A stretch of DNA of 64,000 nt from Dyella ginsengisoli LA-4. Lineage in GTDB: Bacteria; Pseudomonadota; Gammaproteobacteria; Xanthomonadales; Rhodanobacteraceae. Positions within the stretch are counted from its first letter, which is position 1, and every line of letters begins with the position of its first letter. Location: contig NZ_AMSF01000058.1 of the NCBI RefSeq assembly GCF_000334915.1, positions 87,728 through 151,727 of the forward strand, read 5' to 3'. The notes beneath the pieces were generated by a model, which searched no databases, had not been told where the DNA came from, and saw only the letters and a program-made list of their open reading frames with translations. Below, piece after piece: positions 47,674 to 59,471 of this stretch. A program made the translations under genes and the position numbers.

Positions 47674-48441
47674 ATGATGAACCCATCGTCCAGCGTCATC
47701 GCCCTCGACGGCATCCGCAAGGTGTTCCAGGCCGACGAGGTGGAAACCCACGCACTGAGCGACGTGCACCTGGCGGTGCATCGCGGCGAGTACGTGTCGA
47801 TCTCCGGCCCGTCCGGCTGCGGCAAGACCACGCTGCTGTCGATCCTCGGCCTGCTCGATACCGCCAGCGCCGGCAGCTACGTGCTCAACGGTCACGATGT
47901 GGCGAAGCTCGACGCCGCGGCGCGGGCGCGCATCCGCAACGCCGAGATCGGCTTCATCTTCCAGGCGTTCAACCTGATCGGCGACCTCACCGTGCAGGAG
48001 AACGTGGAGCTGCCCTTGACCTACCGCGGCGGCATCGGCACCGCCGAGCGGCGCGCGCGGGTGCACGAGGCACTGGAGCGCGTGGGCATGGCGCACCGCA
48101 TGCGGCATTACCCGGCGCAGTTGTCCGGCGGTCAGCAGCAGCGCGTGGCGGTGGCGCGCGCGCTGGTCGGCAAGCCGGCGATCCTGCTCGCCGACGAGCC
48201 CACCGGCAACCTCGACTCGCGCAACGGCGAGGCGGTGATGGCCCTGCTCGACGAACTGCACAAGGGCGGCGCGACCATCTGCATGGTCACCCATGACGCC
48301 CGCTATGCCGAGCTGGCCCAGCGCAAGATCCGCCTGTTCGACGGCCGCGTGGTGGACGAAGACACCTTCGACCGCCTGCGTCGCGAGGACGAGGCACGGC
48401 TGGACGCGCTGATCGGCTCGCGCGAAGGTCTGCAGGCATGA
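47674..48441 (+). CDS. MacB/LolD-type ABC ATPase
   Basis: This is a 255-residue ATPase with Walker A GPSGCGKTT, Q-loop FIFQAFNLI, signature LSGGQQQRVAVARAL, Walker B ILLADEPTGNLDS and the switch histidine in MVTHD. It belongs to the FtsE/LolD/MacB group, which works with FtsX-type permeases rather than by substrate transport through the membrane. It overlaps the first permease gene by 4 bases and is the only ATPase for three permeases. Confidence 0.94.
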   Translation: MMNPSSSVIALDGIRKVFQADEVETHALSDVHLAVHRGEYVSISGPSGCGKTTLLSILGLLDTASAGSYVLNGHDVAKLDAAARARIRNAEIGFIFQAFNLIGDLTVQENVELPLTYRGGIGTAERRARVHEALERVGMAHRMRHYPAQLSGGQQQRVAVARALVGKPAILLADEPTGNLDSRNGEAVMALLDELHKGGATICMVTHDARYAELAQRKIRLFDGRVVDEDTFDRLRREDEARLDALIGSREGLQA

Positions 48442-50888
48442 GTCCCTGGCTCGCCGAGCTGTGGCGAGCCTGGCGGGCCAGCCTGCGCCGGCCGGGCTTC
48501 CTGCTGCTGGCCAGCGGCGTGCTGGCGCTGGGCGTCGGCGCCAGCGCGGCGGTGTTCGCGTTGCTCGATGCCACCTTGCTGCGGCCGCTGCCGTTTCCGC
48601 AGGCATCGCGTATCGCGGAGGTCGGCCGGATCTTCGGTGGCGAGGTCGGCACCATCTCGCCGCACGAGTACCAGTTCCTCGACGGCATGCATGGGGTAAG
48701 AGCGCTGGGCCTGATTCGTCCGGGCTCGGTCGCCAACATTGCCGGTGCCGGTGCGCCGCGGCAGGTACCGGTGACCTACATCGACCGCGGCGTGCTGGCG
48801 GCGCTCGACATTCGCCCGGTGCTCGGGCGCAACTTCAGCGAGTCGGAAGACCGGCCGAACGGGCCGGCCGCCGTGATGCTGAGCTACGGCCTGTGGCAAC
48901 GCGACTACGGCGCCGCTGCCGGCGTCGTCGGTCAGGCCATGCAGGTGGAAGGTCGGCCGGCGACCATCGTCGGTGTGCTGCCGCAGGCGTTCGATAGCCT
49001 CCCCGATCCCGGCGGCATCGTGCTGCCGCTGGCCCTGCCGCCGGCCAGCCGCGACTACAACCACAACGGCCACCTGGCGATCGCGCGTCTGGCCGCAGGC
49101 GTCAGCCTGGCGTCGGTCGGTGCCCAGGCGGATGCACGCGAGCGCGCGATGTACCGCGACATGGCCATGGGCGGGAACTGGAAGCAGCCCTGGTTCGGCG
49201 CCACCTCCCTGCAGGCGGCACTGCACCGCGGCGAGCGTCCGGTGATGATGCTGTTCGTGGCCAGCGCCGTGCTGATCCTGCTGATCGCCCTGGTCAACCT
49301 GGTCAACCTGATGCTGTTGCGGACACTGTCGCGCAGCCACGATGCGGCGGTGCGCAGCGCGCTGGGCGCGCCGCTGCTGCGGTTGCTGTTGCCGGCGGTG
49401 GCCGAGGGCCTGCTGGTGGGGGTGGTGGGGACGGCACTGGGCATGCTGCTGGCATGGTCCGGGCTGCGCCTGCTGCTGCCTTTCATCCCCAGCCAGTGGC
49501 TGCACGGCAACCGGATCGGCATGGGGGCGTCGCAGTGGGCCATGGCGCTTGTTGTCGGACTACTCGGTGCCCTGCTGGCTGCCGCGCTCGGCTTGTGGCG
49601 AAGCCGTGGTGCGACCGGCGTCGACGAGCTGCGCGAGGGCGGACGCAGCGGCATGGGCGCGCGCAGCGGGCGTCTCGGGTGCGTGCTTGTGGTGGTGCAG
49701 GTCGCGCTGGCGGTGGCCCTGCTGTGCTCGGCGGGCGCGATCGCCCATGGCGTGCTTGCCGCTTCACGGGTGCAGCTCGGCTTCGCCAGCGACCAGCTGC
49801 TCACCTTCGAACTGGTGCCGGTAAAGGCGCATTACCCGGATGTCGGAGCCGTGCAGACCCTGGCGCAGCGCGTGGCGCGACGCCTGCGCGCCATTCCCGG
49901 GGTCACCGGGGCGGCGGTCACCACCAACCTGCCGGCCAGCGACGGGCTCTACGGCCAGTTCAACAACGGCATGAAGACGCCGGAGGGCAAACAGTTCGAG
50001 GCGCAATTGCATGGCGTGGGCACCGGCTTCTTCCAGGTGTTTTCCATCGCCCTGAAACAGGGGCGGGTATTCAGCCGTGACGACACCGCCGGCAGCGAAC
50101 CGGTGGCGGTGGTCAGCCGCGACCTGGCCGACCGCTATTACGGTGGCGATGCGATCGGCAAGACTGTGCTGGTCGAGGTCAGCAACGGACCCAATCTGCC
50201 GGTGCGCATCGTCGGCGTGGTCGCCGATACCTACCAGCGCGGTCCGCTGCAGCCGCGGCAGCCGATGGTGTACCTGCCGCTGGCGCAGATGCCGCGCAAC
50301 ACGATGGACATCTTTCTCGGGCTGGAGCCGTTGCGCTTCGTGCTGCGTGTCCACGGCCGCCCGGCCGACTGGCGCGCGAGCGTGGAACAGGCGGTGGCCG
50401 AAGTCGCGCCCGGTCAGCCGATCGCCCACCTGGAATCGATGCGCAGCATCGTCCGCCAGACCACCGCCGACGCACGTCTGGGCATGCTGATGGTCGGCCT
50501 GTTCGCCGCGCTCTCGCTGTTGCTGGCGGTGGCCGGCATGTACGCGGTGATGGCGGTCGCGGTGGCCGCGCGCGAACGCGAGTTCGGCGTGCGCACGGCG
50601 CTGGGCGCCTCGCCTTCACGGATGACGCGACTGGTGCTGCGTGGCGGCCTGGGACAGGTCGTTGTCGGCCTGGTGATCGGTGTCGGTCTCGCGCTGGGCG
50701 CATCGCGGTTGCTGGCAAGCCTGTCGATGGCGGTGGCGATGTCCTCGATCGGCCGCATCGGCGTCTTCGACCCCGTCGCGACGCTCGGCGTATGCGTCGT
50801 GCTCGCCCTGTCCGGCCTGCTGGCCTGCCTGCTGCCGGCGCTGCGTGCCGGCCGGGTCCAGCCGATGTCGGTGCTGCGCGGTGACTGA
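48438..50888 (+). CDS. FtsX/MacB-type permease, large double-domain form (1 of 3)
   Basis: This is an 816-residue permease. The N-terminal helix is LLLASGVLALGVGASAAVFALLDATLLRPLPFP. A MacB periplasmic core follows (about 55-250), then FtsX helices (about 270-400), a second periplasmic domain and a final FtsX block near 685-810. This duplicated plan is that of the large so-called ADOP-type permeases. The protein is clearly a paralogue of the next one: both share WRASLRRPGF and the first helix almost exactly. Confidence 0.9.
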   Translation: MSPWLAELWRAWRASLRRPGFLLLASGVLALGVGASAAVFALLDATLLRPLPFPQASRIAEVGRIFGGEVGTISPHEYQFLDGMHGVRALGLIRPGSVANIAGAGAPRQVPVTYIDRGVLAALDIRPVLGRNFSESEDRPNGPAAVMLSYGLWQRDYGAAAGVVGQAMQVEGRPATIVGVLPQAFDSLPDPGGIVLPLALPPASRDYNHNGHLAIARLAAGVSLASVGAQADARERAMYRDMAMGGNWKQPWFGATSLQAALHRGERPVMMLFVASAVLILLIALVNLVNLMLLRTLSRSHDAAVRSALGAPLLRLLLPAVAEGLLVGVVGTALGMLLAWSGLRLLLPFIPSQWLHGNRIGMGASQWAMALVVGLLGALLAAALGLWRSRGATGVDELREGGRSGMGARSGRLGCVLVVVQVALAVALLCSAGAIAHGVLAASRVQLGFASDQLLTFELVPVKAHYPDVGAVQTLAQRVARRLRAIPGVTGAAVTTNLPASDGLYGQFNNGMKTPEGKQFEAQLHGVGTGFFQVFSIALKQGRVFSRDDTAGSEPVAVVSRDLADRYYGGDAIGKTVLVEVSNGPNLPVRIVGVVADTYQRGPLQPRQPMVYLPLAQMPRNTMDIFLGLEPLRFVLRVHGRPADWRASVEQAVAEVAPGQPIAHLESMRSIVRQTTADARLGMLMVGLFAALSLLLAVAGMYAVMAVAVAAREREFGVRTALGASPSRMTRLVLRGGLGQVVVGLVIGVGLALGASRLLASLSMAVAMSSIGRIGVFDPVATLGVCVVLALSGLLACLLPALRAGRVQPMSVLRGD

Positions 50889-50932
50889 GTAGCGAGGGCT
50901 CCCGTGACTCCATCTTCTGAAAGGAATTCGGC

Positions 50933-53389
50933 ATGAGCGTCTGGTTGAGTGAGATCTGGCGTACCTGGCGGGCCAGCCTGCGCCGGCCGGGTTTCGTGTT
51001 GCTGGCCAGTGGCGTGCTGGCGCTGGGTGTTGGCGCGGCCAGCGCCGTGTTCACCCTGATCGATGGCGTGCTGCTGCAGCCGTTGCCTTATCCACAGCCG
51101 CATCAACTGGTCGCGGTTGGCCCCGTCGAACAGGGCGATGTGCAGGCGGTCTCGCCGCAGCAGTACCAGCACCTCGCCGGGCTGCCCGGGATCGCATCGA
51201 TGGGCCTGTTCAAGGATGGCCAGACAGCGTCCAACATCGCCGGCGACGGCCGGCCGGAACAGGTTGTGGCGCTGGAGATCGACCGGGGCCTGCTGCCGAC
51301 GCTCGGCGTGCAGCCGGCGCTGGGTCGCAACTTCAGCGCTGAGGAAGACCAGCCCAACGGCCCGCCTGCGGTGATGCTCTACCACGGCTTCTGGTTGCGC
51401 CGCTTCGGCGGCAATCCCGCGGCGATTGGCCAGACCCTGACGGTGGAGGGCGTACCTCACGCCATCGTCGGCGTGCTGCCGGCCGGCTTCGATCTGGGCC
51501 AGGCCTCGATCGCCCTGCCCACGGCATTTCCCGCGCATTCGGGCGACGACGGCACCAACTACACCGCGGTGGCGCGACTGGCGCCCGGCACCACGGTTGC
51601 GACACTGGCGGCCGAAGTGAATACCCGCCTGCACGCGTTCTACGCCGAGCAGGGGAAGCAGGCCTATGCCGGCAGCTTCTGGCAGCGCGTGCACTTCAGT
51701 GCCCAGGATTTCAGTGCCGCGCAGCATGCCGGGCAGCGCAGCACGTCGTTGATGTGGGTGGCCTGCGCCGTGCTGCTGCTGGTCATCGCGCTGGTGAATC
51801 TCACCAACCTGATGCTGCTGCGCGCGATGGGACGAAGTCATGACGCCTCGGTACGCGGGGCGCTCGGTGCCTCCCGCTGGCGGGTCGCCTTGCCGTCGAT
51901 CGCCGAGGGCATGCTGATCGGTGTGGTCGGTGTGCTGGTCGGTCAGGGGCTGGCGGCGCTGGCCCTGCTCGCCGTGCGCACGTGGATGCCGGTGGACTGG
52001 ATGGCCGTGGAGTGGACGCGCCCCGGAGGCCTGAACCTTGGCGGGATGGCCTGGACGATCGCCGTCGCGACCGGTCTGTTCGGCGCGCTGGTCGCGACCG
52101 GGCTGGGGCTGTGGCGCGGGCAGGCCGCGTTGTCGATGGACAGTCTGCGCGAGGGCGGCCGCAGCGGCCTGAGTCGCCGCAGCGGCCTGCTCGGTCGGTT
52201 GCTGGTGATGGCCCAGGTGGCGCTGGCCTCGCTGCTGTTGTGCACGGCGGGCGTGTTCCTGCACAGCCTGCTGGCCAGCGCGCGGGTGGATCTGGGCTTC
52301 AAACCGGACCACGTGCTCACCTTCGAGCTGGCGCCGGTCAAGGCGACCTATCCGGATGCGGCCTCGGTACAGCAACTGTCCGGCCGACTGGTCGAGCGCC
52401 TGAAACAGATCCCCGGTGTGCAGCTTGCGGCGGCCGGCACCAATCTGCCTGCGGGCGACTTCAGCGGGCAATGGAACATGGGCGGGCTGCATCTGCCGGG
52501 TGGCGAGCAGTTTGGCGCGCAGTTCCACGCGGCCGACCCGGGGTTCTTCCGGGTGTTCGGCATCCATGTGCGACAGGGGCGTCCGTTCGCCGCCAGCGAT
52601 GTGCGTGGCGGTGAGGACGTGGCCGTGGTCAACCAGCGCTTCGCCGACGTGCATTTCCAGGGCCATGCGCTGGGGCAGACGATCCAGCGGGGCGAAGGCA
52701 AGGGCATGTGGTCGGCGCGCATCGTCGGCGTGGTGGCCGATACCTACCAGTTCGGGCCGGAGGATCCGGACTCGGTCGTGCCGATCCTGTACCTGCCGCT
52801 GGCGCAGATGCCCGACGACGCCCTGCGCGCGTTCCGCATGTACGAGCCGCTGCGCTTTGCGCTCAAGGTCCAGGGCGACCCGGACAGCTATCGCGATGCC
52901 GTGCAGCGGGCCGTGGCCGAAGTGGCGCCCGACCAGCCGATCGACCATGTCTACAGCATGGCCCATGTGGTGCACGACACGATCACCGATACCGAGTTCA
53001 ACCTGATGCTGGTCGGCCTGTTCGGCGGCCTGGCGCTGTTGCTCGCCGGCGTGGGTGTGTATGCGGTGATGGCGGTTGCGGTGGCGGCGCGCGAGCGCGA
53101 GTTCGGCGTGCGCGCCGCGCTGGGCGCGGCGCCACGAGGGCTGCTGTTGCTGGTGCTGCGCGCTGGCCTGGTGCAGATCGTCCTCGGCCTGCTCGCCGGG
53201 TTCGTGCTGGGGTTCCTGGGGTCCGGTGTGCTGCGGGCGGTGGTGGTACAGGTCGGGCGCAGCGTGTTCGATCCCTGGTCGATCGCCTCGGCAGCCGCAG
53301 TGCTGGCGCTGTCCGGCCTGCTGGCCTGTCTGCTGCCGGCGCTGCGCGCATCGCGCGTGCAGCCGATGCGTGCATTGAGGGGAGAGTGA
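50933..53389 (+). CDS. FtsX/MacB-type permease, large double-domain form (2 of 3)
   Basis: This is an 818-residue paralogue of the preceding protein with the same layout: WRASLRRPGFVLLASGVLALGVGAASAVFTLIDGVLLQPLPYPQ in parts, a MacB core, an FtsX block, a second MacB core and a second FtsX block. An AAGGAA site precedes the ATG. The two probably arose by tandem duplication and could form a heterodimer on the single ATPase. Confidence 0.9.
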   Translation: MSVWLSEIWRTWRASLRRPGFVLLASGVLALGVGAASAVFTLIDGVLLQPLPYPQPHQLVAVGPVEQGDVQAVSPQQYQHLAGLPGIASMGLFKDGQTASNIAGDGRPEQVVALEIDRGLLPTLGVQPALGRNFSAEEDQPNGPPAVMLYHGFWLRRFGGNPAAIGQTLTVEGVPHAIVGVLPAGFDLGQASIALPTAFPAHSGDDGTNYTAVARLAPGTTVATLAAEVNTRLHAFYAEQGKQAYAGSFWQRVHFSAQDFSAAQHAGQRSTSLMWVACAVLLLVIALVNLTNLMLLRAMGRSHDASVRGALGASRWRVALPSIAEGMLIGVVGVLVGQGLAALALLAVRTWMPVDWMAVEWTRPGGLNLGGMAWTIAVATGLFGALVATGLGLWRGQAALSMDSLREGGRSGLSRRSGLLGRLLVMAQVALASLLLCTAGVFLHSLLASARVDLGFKPDHVLTFELAPVKATYPDAASVQQLSGRLVERLKQIPGVQLAAAGTNLPAGDFSGQWNMGGLHLPGGEQFGAQFHAADPGFFRVFGIHVRQGRPFAASDVRGGEDVAVVNQRFADVHFQGHALGQTIQRGEGKGMWSARIVGVVADTYQFGPEDPDSVVPILYLPLAQMPDDALRAFRMYEPLRFALKVQGDPDSYRDAVQRAVAEVAPDQPIDHVYSMAHVVHDTITDTEFNLMLVGLFGGLALLLAGVGVYAVMAVAVAAREREFGVRAALGAAPRGLLLLVLRAGLVQIVLGLLAGFVLGFLGSGVLRAVVVQVGRSVFDPWSIASAAAVLALSGLLACLLPALRASRVQPMRALRGE

Positions 53390-53391
53390 GG

Positions 53392-55800
53392 ATGATCGTG
53401 CAGGAGTTCCGCGGGGCCATGCGGCGGCTGCTCAAGCGGCCGGGATATGCACTGCTGTCGATGACGGTGCTGGGGGTGGGGTTGGGCGTGACGCTTTTCC
53501 TGTTCTCCCTGGTCAACACGCTGATACTGAAGCCGTTGCCGTTCCCCGACGCGGAACGGTTGATGGCAGTTGGCGAGCGCTCCTCGAGCGGGCATGGCAT
53601 CGACAGTCTCGACAGCGCGCAATATGCGCTGTTGCGTCGCAGCCTCCAGGCCGCTGACGCCGTGGGTGCGTACACCGCCGGCGGGGTCAGCCTGGACGAT
53701 GGACACGGGGCGATCTACTTCCCCGGAAGTCGATCGAGTGCATCGCTTTTGGAGATGCTCGGCGTCCAGCCTCTGCTGGGACGTATTTTCACCACGGCCG
53801 ACGAGCAACCGGGTGCCGAGCGTGTGCTGCTGATCGGCGAGCCTTTGTGGCGGACGACTTTTGCGGCCGATCCGCACGTGATCGGCCGGCAGATCCGCGT
53901 CAATGGCGAGTGGGCAACCGTCATCGGGGTATTGCCGGCAAGCTTCAGCTTTCCGCAGTACACCCGGGTGTGGCGACCGTTACGCCTGCTGCCCGGGCAG
54001 CATCGAGACCTGGCCGGGGTGTTGCGGCTGGCACCGGGCAAGACGCTGGGGCAGGCGCGTGCGGAACTTGATGCGATGCAGCCAGCGTTACAGCGGGTGC
54101 TACCGACGGACATGCACATGCGCGCGGTGGTCACCAAGCCGCTTGGCTACAGTTTCGTACCGGAGGACATGCGCTACTGGGTCTGGCTGATGTTCGGTGC
54201 CGGCACCCTGGTACTGCTGCTGGCGTGCGTGAACGTCGCCAACCTGCAGCTGGTGCAGGCCGTGCGCCGGGCGCATGAACTGGCCCTGCGGCACGCGCTC
54301 GGCAGCGCGCGGGGCCGTCTGGTGTTCGGTGCCATCGCCGAAGGCTGGCTGCTCGGTGCAGCCGGATGGCTGCTCGCCCTGCCCATCGTGCAGTGGGGCA
54401 ACCGCTGGCTGGTCGGCGTGTATTTCCGGCCGGGACGCATGCCCGGTTTCCATCACTTCGGTCTGGATGGATGGGTGCTGGCCGCGGGAGCGCTGATGGC
54501 TCTGGCAACCACCACGCTGGTTGGCGCGGTGCCGGCCTGGCGTGCCGCGCGCAGCGACCCGCAGCAGGCCTTGCGCGATGGCGTGAAAGGCTCAGGAAGC
54601 GGTTTCGCCCGTGTCGCGCGGGTGATGGTGGTGGCAGAGATAGTGCTCACTGTGGTGTTGCTGGTCGGCGCCGGCATGTTCGTCGGCGCCGTGCAGCGGC
54701 TGCTCGCCCGGCCGACGCCTGGCATTGGCTACGCGGCGCAGGTGCTGACCGCCGAGCTGGCGCTGCCGCGGCAAACCTACGACGACCCGCGCAGGATCGC
54801 CGTGATCGGCAAGGCCGTGGCGCAGCTGCGCGCCACTCCGGGCGTGGTTGACGCCACCGCCTCGGACACGGTTCCGGGCGGACGGCTGGGCAGTCACGAG
54901 CGCGTCGGGCTGCCCGGTCAGCCGCGTCCGGCTTCCGGGTGGATGAAGGTCCAGCTGGGTGTGGTCGACCCGCACTTCCTGTCCACGTTCGGGGTGCGCC
55001 TGCTTGCCGGGCGCTTCTTCGATGCACGGGACACGGCCGGCGGCCAGGCGGTGGCGGTAGTCGATCGTCACCTGGCGCAGGCCCTGTGGCCCGGCCAGGA
55101 TCCGTTGCAGCGTCAGCTCACCTTGCACCCCGGAACCGCCTGGGCCCGCTCGCTCACCGTCATCGGGGTGACCGAGCCGTTGCAGATGGACAGTCTGCTG
55201 GAGCCGTCGGTGCCCGGGTTGCTGATGCCGGTGAGCCAGTCGGCAGGGCAGGGACCGCTGCATGCCGTCGGACTGGCCGTGCGCACCCATGGCGCAGCGG
55301 CCGCTTTCATCCCGCATCTGTCCGACATCGTGCACGGCGTGGACAGCCAGGTCGCCGTGCATGACGTACTCAGTCAGCAGTGGATCATCGCGCGCTCGCA
55401 GGCCGGCCTGACGGTGATGGCCGACGTGTTCGGTGCGCTCGGACTGGTCGCGTTGGGGCTTGCCGCGACCGGCCTGTACGGTGTGGTGGCGTTTTCCGTG
55501 GAGCAGCGCACGCGCGAAATCGGCATCCGGCGCGCGATCGGTGGCGGCGGATGGGCCATCGCCCGGCTGCTCGGTCGCCAGCTGGCATGGCAACTGGGTC
55601 TGGGCCTGGTTCTGGGGACCCTGCTGGCGCTGCCGTGGTCGCGGCTGCTCGCCGATCCCAACCTGCAGACACGCGCACACGACCCAGCGGTGTTCGGGTC
55701 GGTAATCGTGCTGGTGGTGGTCACCGCATTGGCTGCGACGCTATTGCCGCTGCGGCGCGCCTTGCAAGTCGATCCCGCCGTCGCCTTGCGCTACGAGTGA
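53392..55800 (+). CDS. FtsX/MacB-type permease, large double-domain form (3 of 3, divergent)
   Basis: This is an 802-residue member of the same family, more distant: MRRLLKRPGYALLSMTVLGVGLGVTLFLFSLVNTLILKPLPFPD at the start in parts, a duplicated FtsX architecture, and the C-terminal VEQRTREIGIRRAIGGG motif of FtsX proteins. The ATG at 53392 follows GGGGAGAGTGAG. It starts two bases after the second permease gene. Its role may differ from the first two. Confidence 0.88.
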   Translation: MIVQEFRGAMRRLLKRPGYALLSMTVLGVGLGVTLFLFSLVNTLILKPLPFPDAERLMAVGERSSSGHGIDSLDSAQYALLRRSLQAADAVGAYTAGGVSLDDGHGAIYFPGSRSSASLLEMLGVQPLLGRIFTTADEQPGAERVLLIGEPLWRTTFAADPHVIGRQIRVNGEWATVIGVLPASFSFPQYTRVWRPLRLLPGQHRDLAGVLRLAPGKTLGQARAELDAMQPALQRVLPTDMHMRAVVTKPLGYSFVPEDMRYWVWLMFGAGTLVLLLACVNVANLQLVQAVRRAHELALRHALGSARGRLVFGAIAEGWLLGAAGWLLALPIVQWGNRWLVGVYFRPGRMPGFHHFGLDGWVLAAGALMALATTTLVGAVPAWRAARSDPQQALRDGVKGSGSGFARVARVMVVAEIVLTVVLLVGAGMFVGAVQRLLARPTPGIGYAAQVLTAELALPRQTYDDPRRIAVIGKAVAQLRATPGVVDATASDTVPGGRLGSHERVGLPGQPRPASGWMKVQLGVVDPHFLSTFGVRLLAGRFFDARDTAGGQAVAVVDRHLAQALWPGQDPLQRQLTLHPGTAWARSLTVIGVTEPLQMDSLLEPSVPGLLMPVSQSAGQGPLHAVGLAVRTHGAAAAFIPHLSDIVHGVDSQVAVHDVLSQQWIIARSQAGLTVMADVFGALGLVALGLAATGLYGVVAFSVEQRTREIGIRRAIGGGGWAIARLLGRQLAWQLGLGLVLGTLLALPWSRLLADPNLQTRAHDPAVFGSVIVLVVVTALAATLLPLRRALQVDPAVALRYE

Positions 55801-55816
55801 CCACTACACTGACGGG

Positions 55817-57212
<1,396 letters not shown>

Positions 57213-57226
<14 letters not shown>

Positions 57227-58589
57227 GCCGTCGCCGGCGACATCCGCACGCCCCGCCGCGTCGCGGCTGCCGGCCTACGAGCGGCGCATCCTCGGCGGCA
57301 GCGCGCTGATCGCCGCGCCGGGGCTGCTGGCGGCGGCGTTCATGGCCTGGAGCGGCAGCGGCTGGCGCGAGGCGGATGGCTGGGTGCTGGCGGCGGCGGT
57401 GATCGTTACCGCCTTGCTGGTGCGCTGGCAGCGGCGACGGCTGGTCTATCCGTTGCAGTCCTTCGCCAGCCTGCTCGACGCCCTGCGGCTGGGCGACTAC
57501 AGCCTGCGCGGCCGCGTCGGCGGCGCGCTGGACGACCTGGTCTACGACATCAATGCGCTGGCCGAACGCCTGCAGCAGGAGCGGCTGCAGTTCGAGGAGT
57601 CGTCCTATCTGCTGGGCAAGACGCTGGCGGCGCTGGACAACGCGGTGCTGGTGTTCGACCAGGACACCCGCCTGCGCCTGCTCAACCCCGCCGCGCAGCA
57701 GCTGTTGCAGGCCGACCGGCACCAGCTGTTCGGTCGCCGCGCCGAGGAGCTGGGCCTGCAGCCGCTGCTGGACCAGCCCTCCGGCCAGCTGCTGAATCAT
57801 CGGTTTGCCGGCCGCAGCGGACGCTTCGAGATCCGCCATGCGCCGTTGCGCACCGAGGGGCGCGGCGGCCGCCTGCTGGTGATCAACGACGTCGGCCGTG
57901 TGCTGCGCGAGGAGGAGCGCCAGGCCTGGCAGCGACTGCTGCGCGTGCTCGGCCACGAAGTGAACAATTCGCTGGCGCCGATCCAGTCGATGGCCGGCAC
58001 GCTGGCCACGCTGGCGTTGCGCGACCCGCTGCCGGAGGACTGGCGCGAGGACTTCCGCAACGGCCTGGAGCTGATCGGCCATCGCTCCGGTGCGCTGTCG
58101 CGCTTCCTCGCCAGCTACAGCCGGCTGACCCGGCTGCCGCCGCCGCAGCGGCGCGAGGTGGCGCTGGGGCCGTTGCTGGAGAAGGTGGTGCGGCTGGAGT
58201 CGCGGTTGCCGGTGACACTGGATGCCGGCCCCGCGCTGCACCTGATGGCTGATCCCGACCAGCTCGAGCAGGCGCTGATCAACCTGGTGCGCAATGCGGC
58301 GGAGGCGAGCCTGCCGACGCGGGGCGGCGTGGTCCTTCGCTGGCAGGCGAAGGCCGAGCGGGTTTCGATCGAGATACTGGACGAGGGCGAGGGCCCGCCG
58401 GCCAGCGACAACCTGTTCGTGCCGTTCTTCACCACCAAGCCGGGTGGCTCGGGGATCGGGCTGGCGCTGGTACGGCAGATCGCCGAGGCGCACGACGGCG
58501 GCGTCAGCTTGCTGGCCCGCACCGACGCGCGTGGCGCCGTGGCGACGCTCTGGCTGCCACAGCCTGCCGACCATCCGCAACCACCGTAG
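57213..58589 (+). CDS. NtrY-like sensor histidine kinase
   Basis: This is a 458-residue kinase with two short membrane helices (about residues 28-47 and 54-71) and almost no periplasmic part between them. A HAMP-like and PAS segment follows, with phospho-acceptor H248 in LGHEVNNSLAPIQ and ATPase boxes NLVRNAAEAS and SGIGLALVRQI. A kinase without an external sensor domain may sense within the membrane or through its partner transporter. The stop codon TAG lies inside a REP element. Confidence 0.92.
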
Positions 58590-58666
58590 GAGCCCGCTCG
58601 CGGGCGATGCTCTTTTGCTTCGATGTGGATCAGGAGCAAGGGCATCGCCCGCGAGCGGGCTCCTAC
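58586..58666. repeat. REP element, copy 3 of 5; supplies the kinase stop codon
   Basis: The inverted arms GTAGGAGCCCGCTCGCGGGC enclose a variable centre. The TAG of the left arm (58587-58589) is the stop codon of the kinase gene. Confidence 0.92.
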
Positions 58667-58759
58667 GGTTGAGGTTGACGGTGACCGTCGTTGCTGCGGA
58701 TGCGTGGCGGGAGGATGCGCTCCCGGGTACGCTCTGGCTCCCCACCGGAACCGCATTCC

Positions 58760-59383
58760 ATGACCGCTCCCGTTCCACCCCGCCTCAACCCGCTGGCCTT
58801 CCTCATCTTCAGCTCGCGCTGGCTGCAGCTGCCGTTGTACCTGGGGCTGATCGTCGCGCAGTGCGTCTACGTGTTCCTGTTCGGCAAGGAGCTGTGGCAC
58901 CTGATCCACGAGGCATCGCACCTGGGCGAGCAGGAGATCATGCTGATCGTGCTCGGCCTGATCGACGTGGTGATGATCTCCAACCTGCTGATCATGGTGA
59001 TCGTCGGCGGCTACGAGACCTTCGTCTCGCGACTGGGGCTGGAGCACCACCCGGACCAGCCGGAGTGGCTCAGCCACGTCAACGCGTCGGTGCTGAAGGT
59101 GAAGCTGGCGATGGCGATCATCGGCATCTCCTCGATCCACCTGCTGAAGACCTTCATCGCTGCCGGCGCCTTGCAAGGCCTGCCGTTCTGCTCGGCCGAC
59201 GTGCTCGCCACGATGGCCGACACCATGAACACCGCCAGCACCCTCAAGTGCTCCACCCTGACCACGGTGGGCGTGATGTGGCAGACGATCATCCACGTGG
59301 TGTTCATCGCCTCGGCGATCGGCATTGCCTGGACCGACCGCATCATGCAGGCCGGCGTGGCGCGCCTGCGCGACGCCCACTGA
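58760..59383 (+). CDS. UPF0114 (YqhA-like) inner membrane protein
   Basis: This is a 207-residue membrane protein with about four helices, including IMLIVLGLIDVVMISNLLIMVIVGGYETFVS, the characteristic block of the UPF0114/TIGR00645 family. Function unknown in the family. The start MTAPVPPRLNP at 58760 gives the usual length. It is not obviously linked to the kinase operon; a REP element separates them. Confidence 0.9.
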   Translation: MTAPVPPRLNPLAFLIFSSRWLQLPLYLGLIVAQCVYVFLFGKELWHLIHEASHLGEQEIMLIVLGLIDVVMISNLLIMVIVGGYETFVSRLGLEHHPDQPEWLSHVNASVLKVKLAMAIIGISSIHLLKTFIAAGALQGLPFCSADVLATMADTMNTASTLKCSTLTTVGVMWQTIIHVVFIASAIGIAWTDRIMQAGVARLRDAH

Positions 59384-59389
59384 CGCCCC

Positions 59390-59471
59390 GTAGGAGCCCG
59401 CTCGCGGGCGATGCTCTTCGCTCTGATGCCACATCCAAAGCCAAAAGCATCGCCCGCGAGTGGGCTCCTAC
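59390..59471. repeat. REP element, copy 4 of 5, flanking the RAYT gene
   Basis: An 82-base REP pair. It equals copy 5 except for one base (GCGAGT for GCGAGC). On the minus strand it supplies the TAG stop codon of the RAYT gene. Confidence 0.94.

Noticed and set aside
47674..53389. Operon considered as a classic MacAB-TolC macrolide exporter
   Set aside because: The ATPase and permeases are separate genes, the permeases are double-size, and no TolC-like gene is present nearby.
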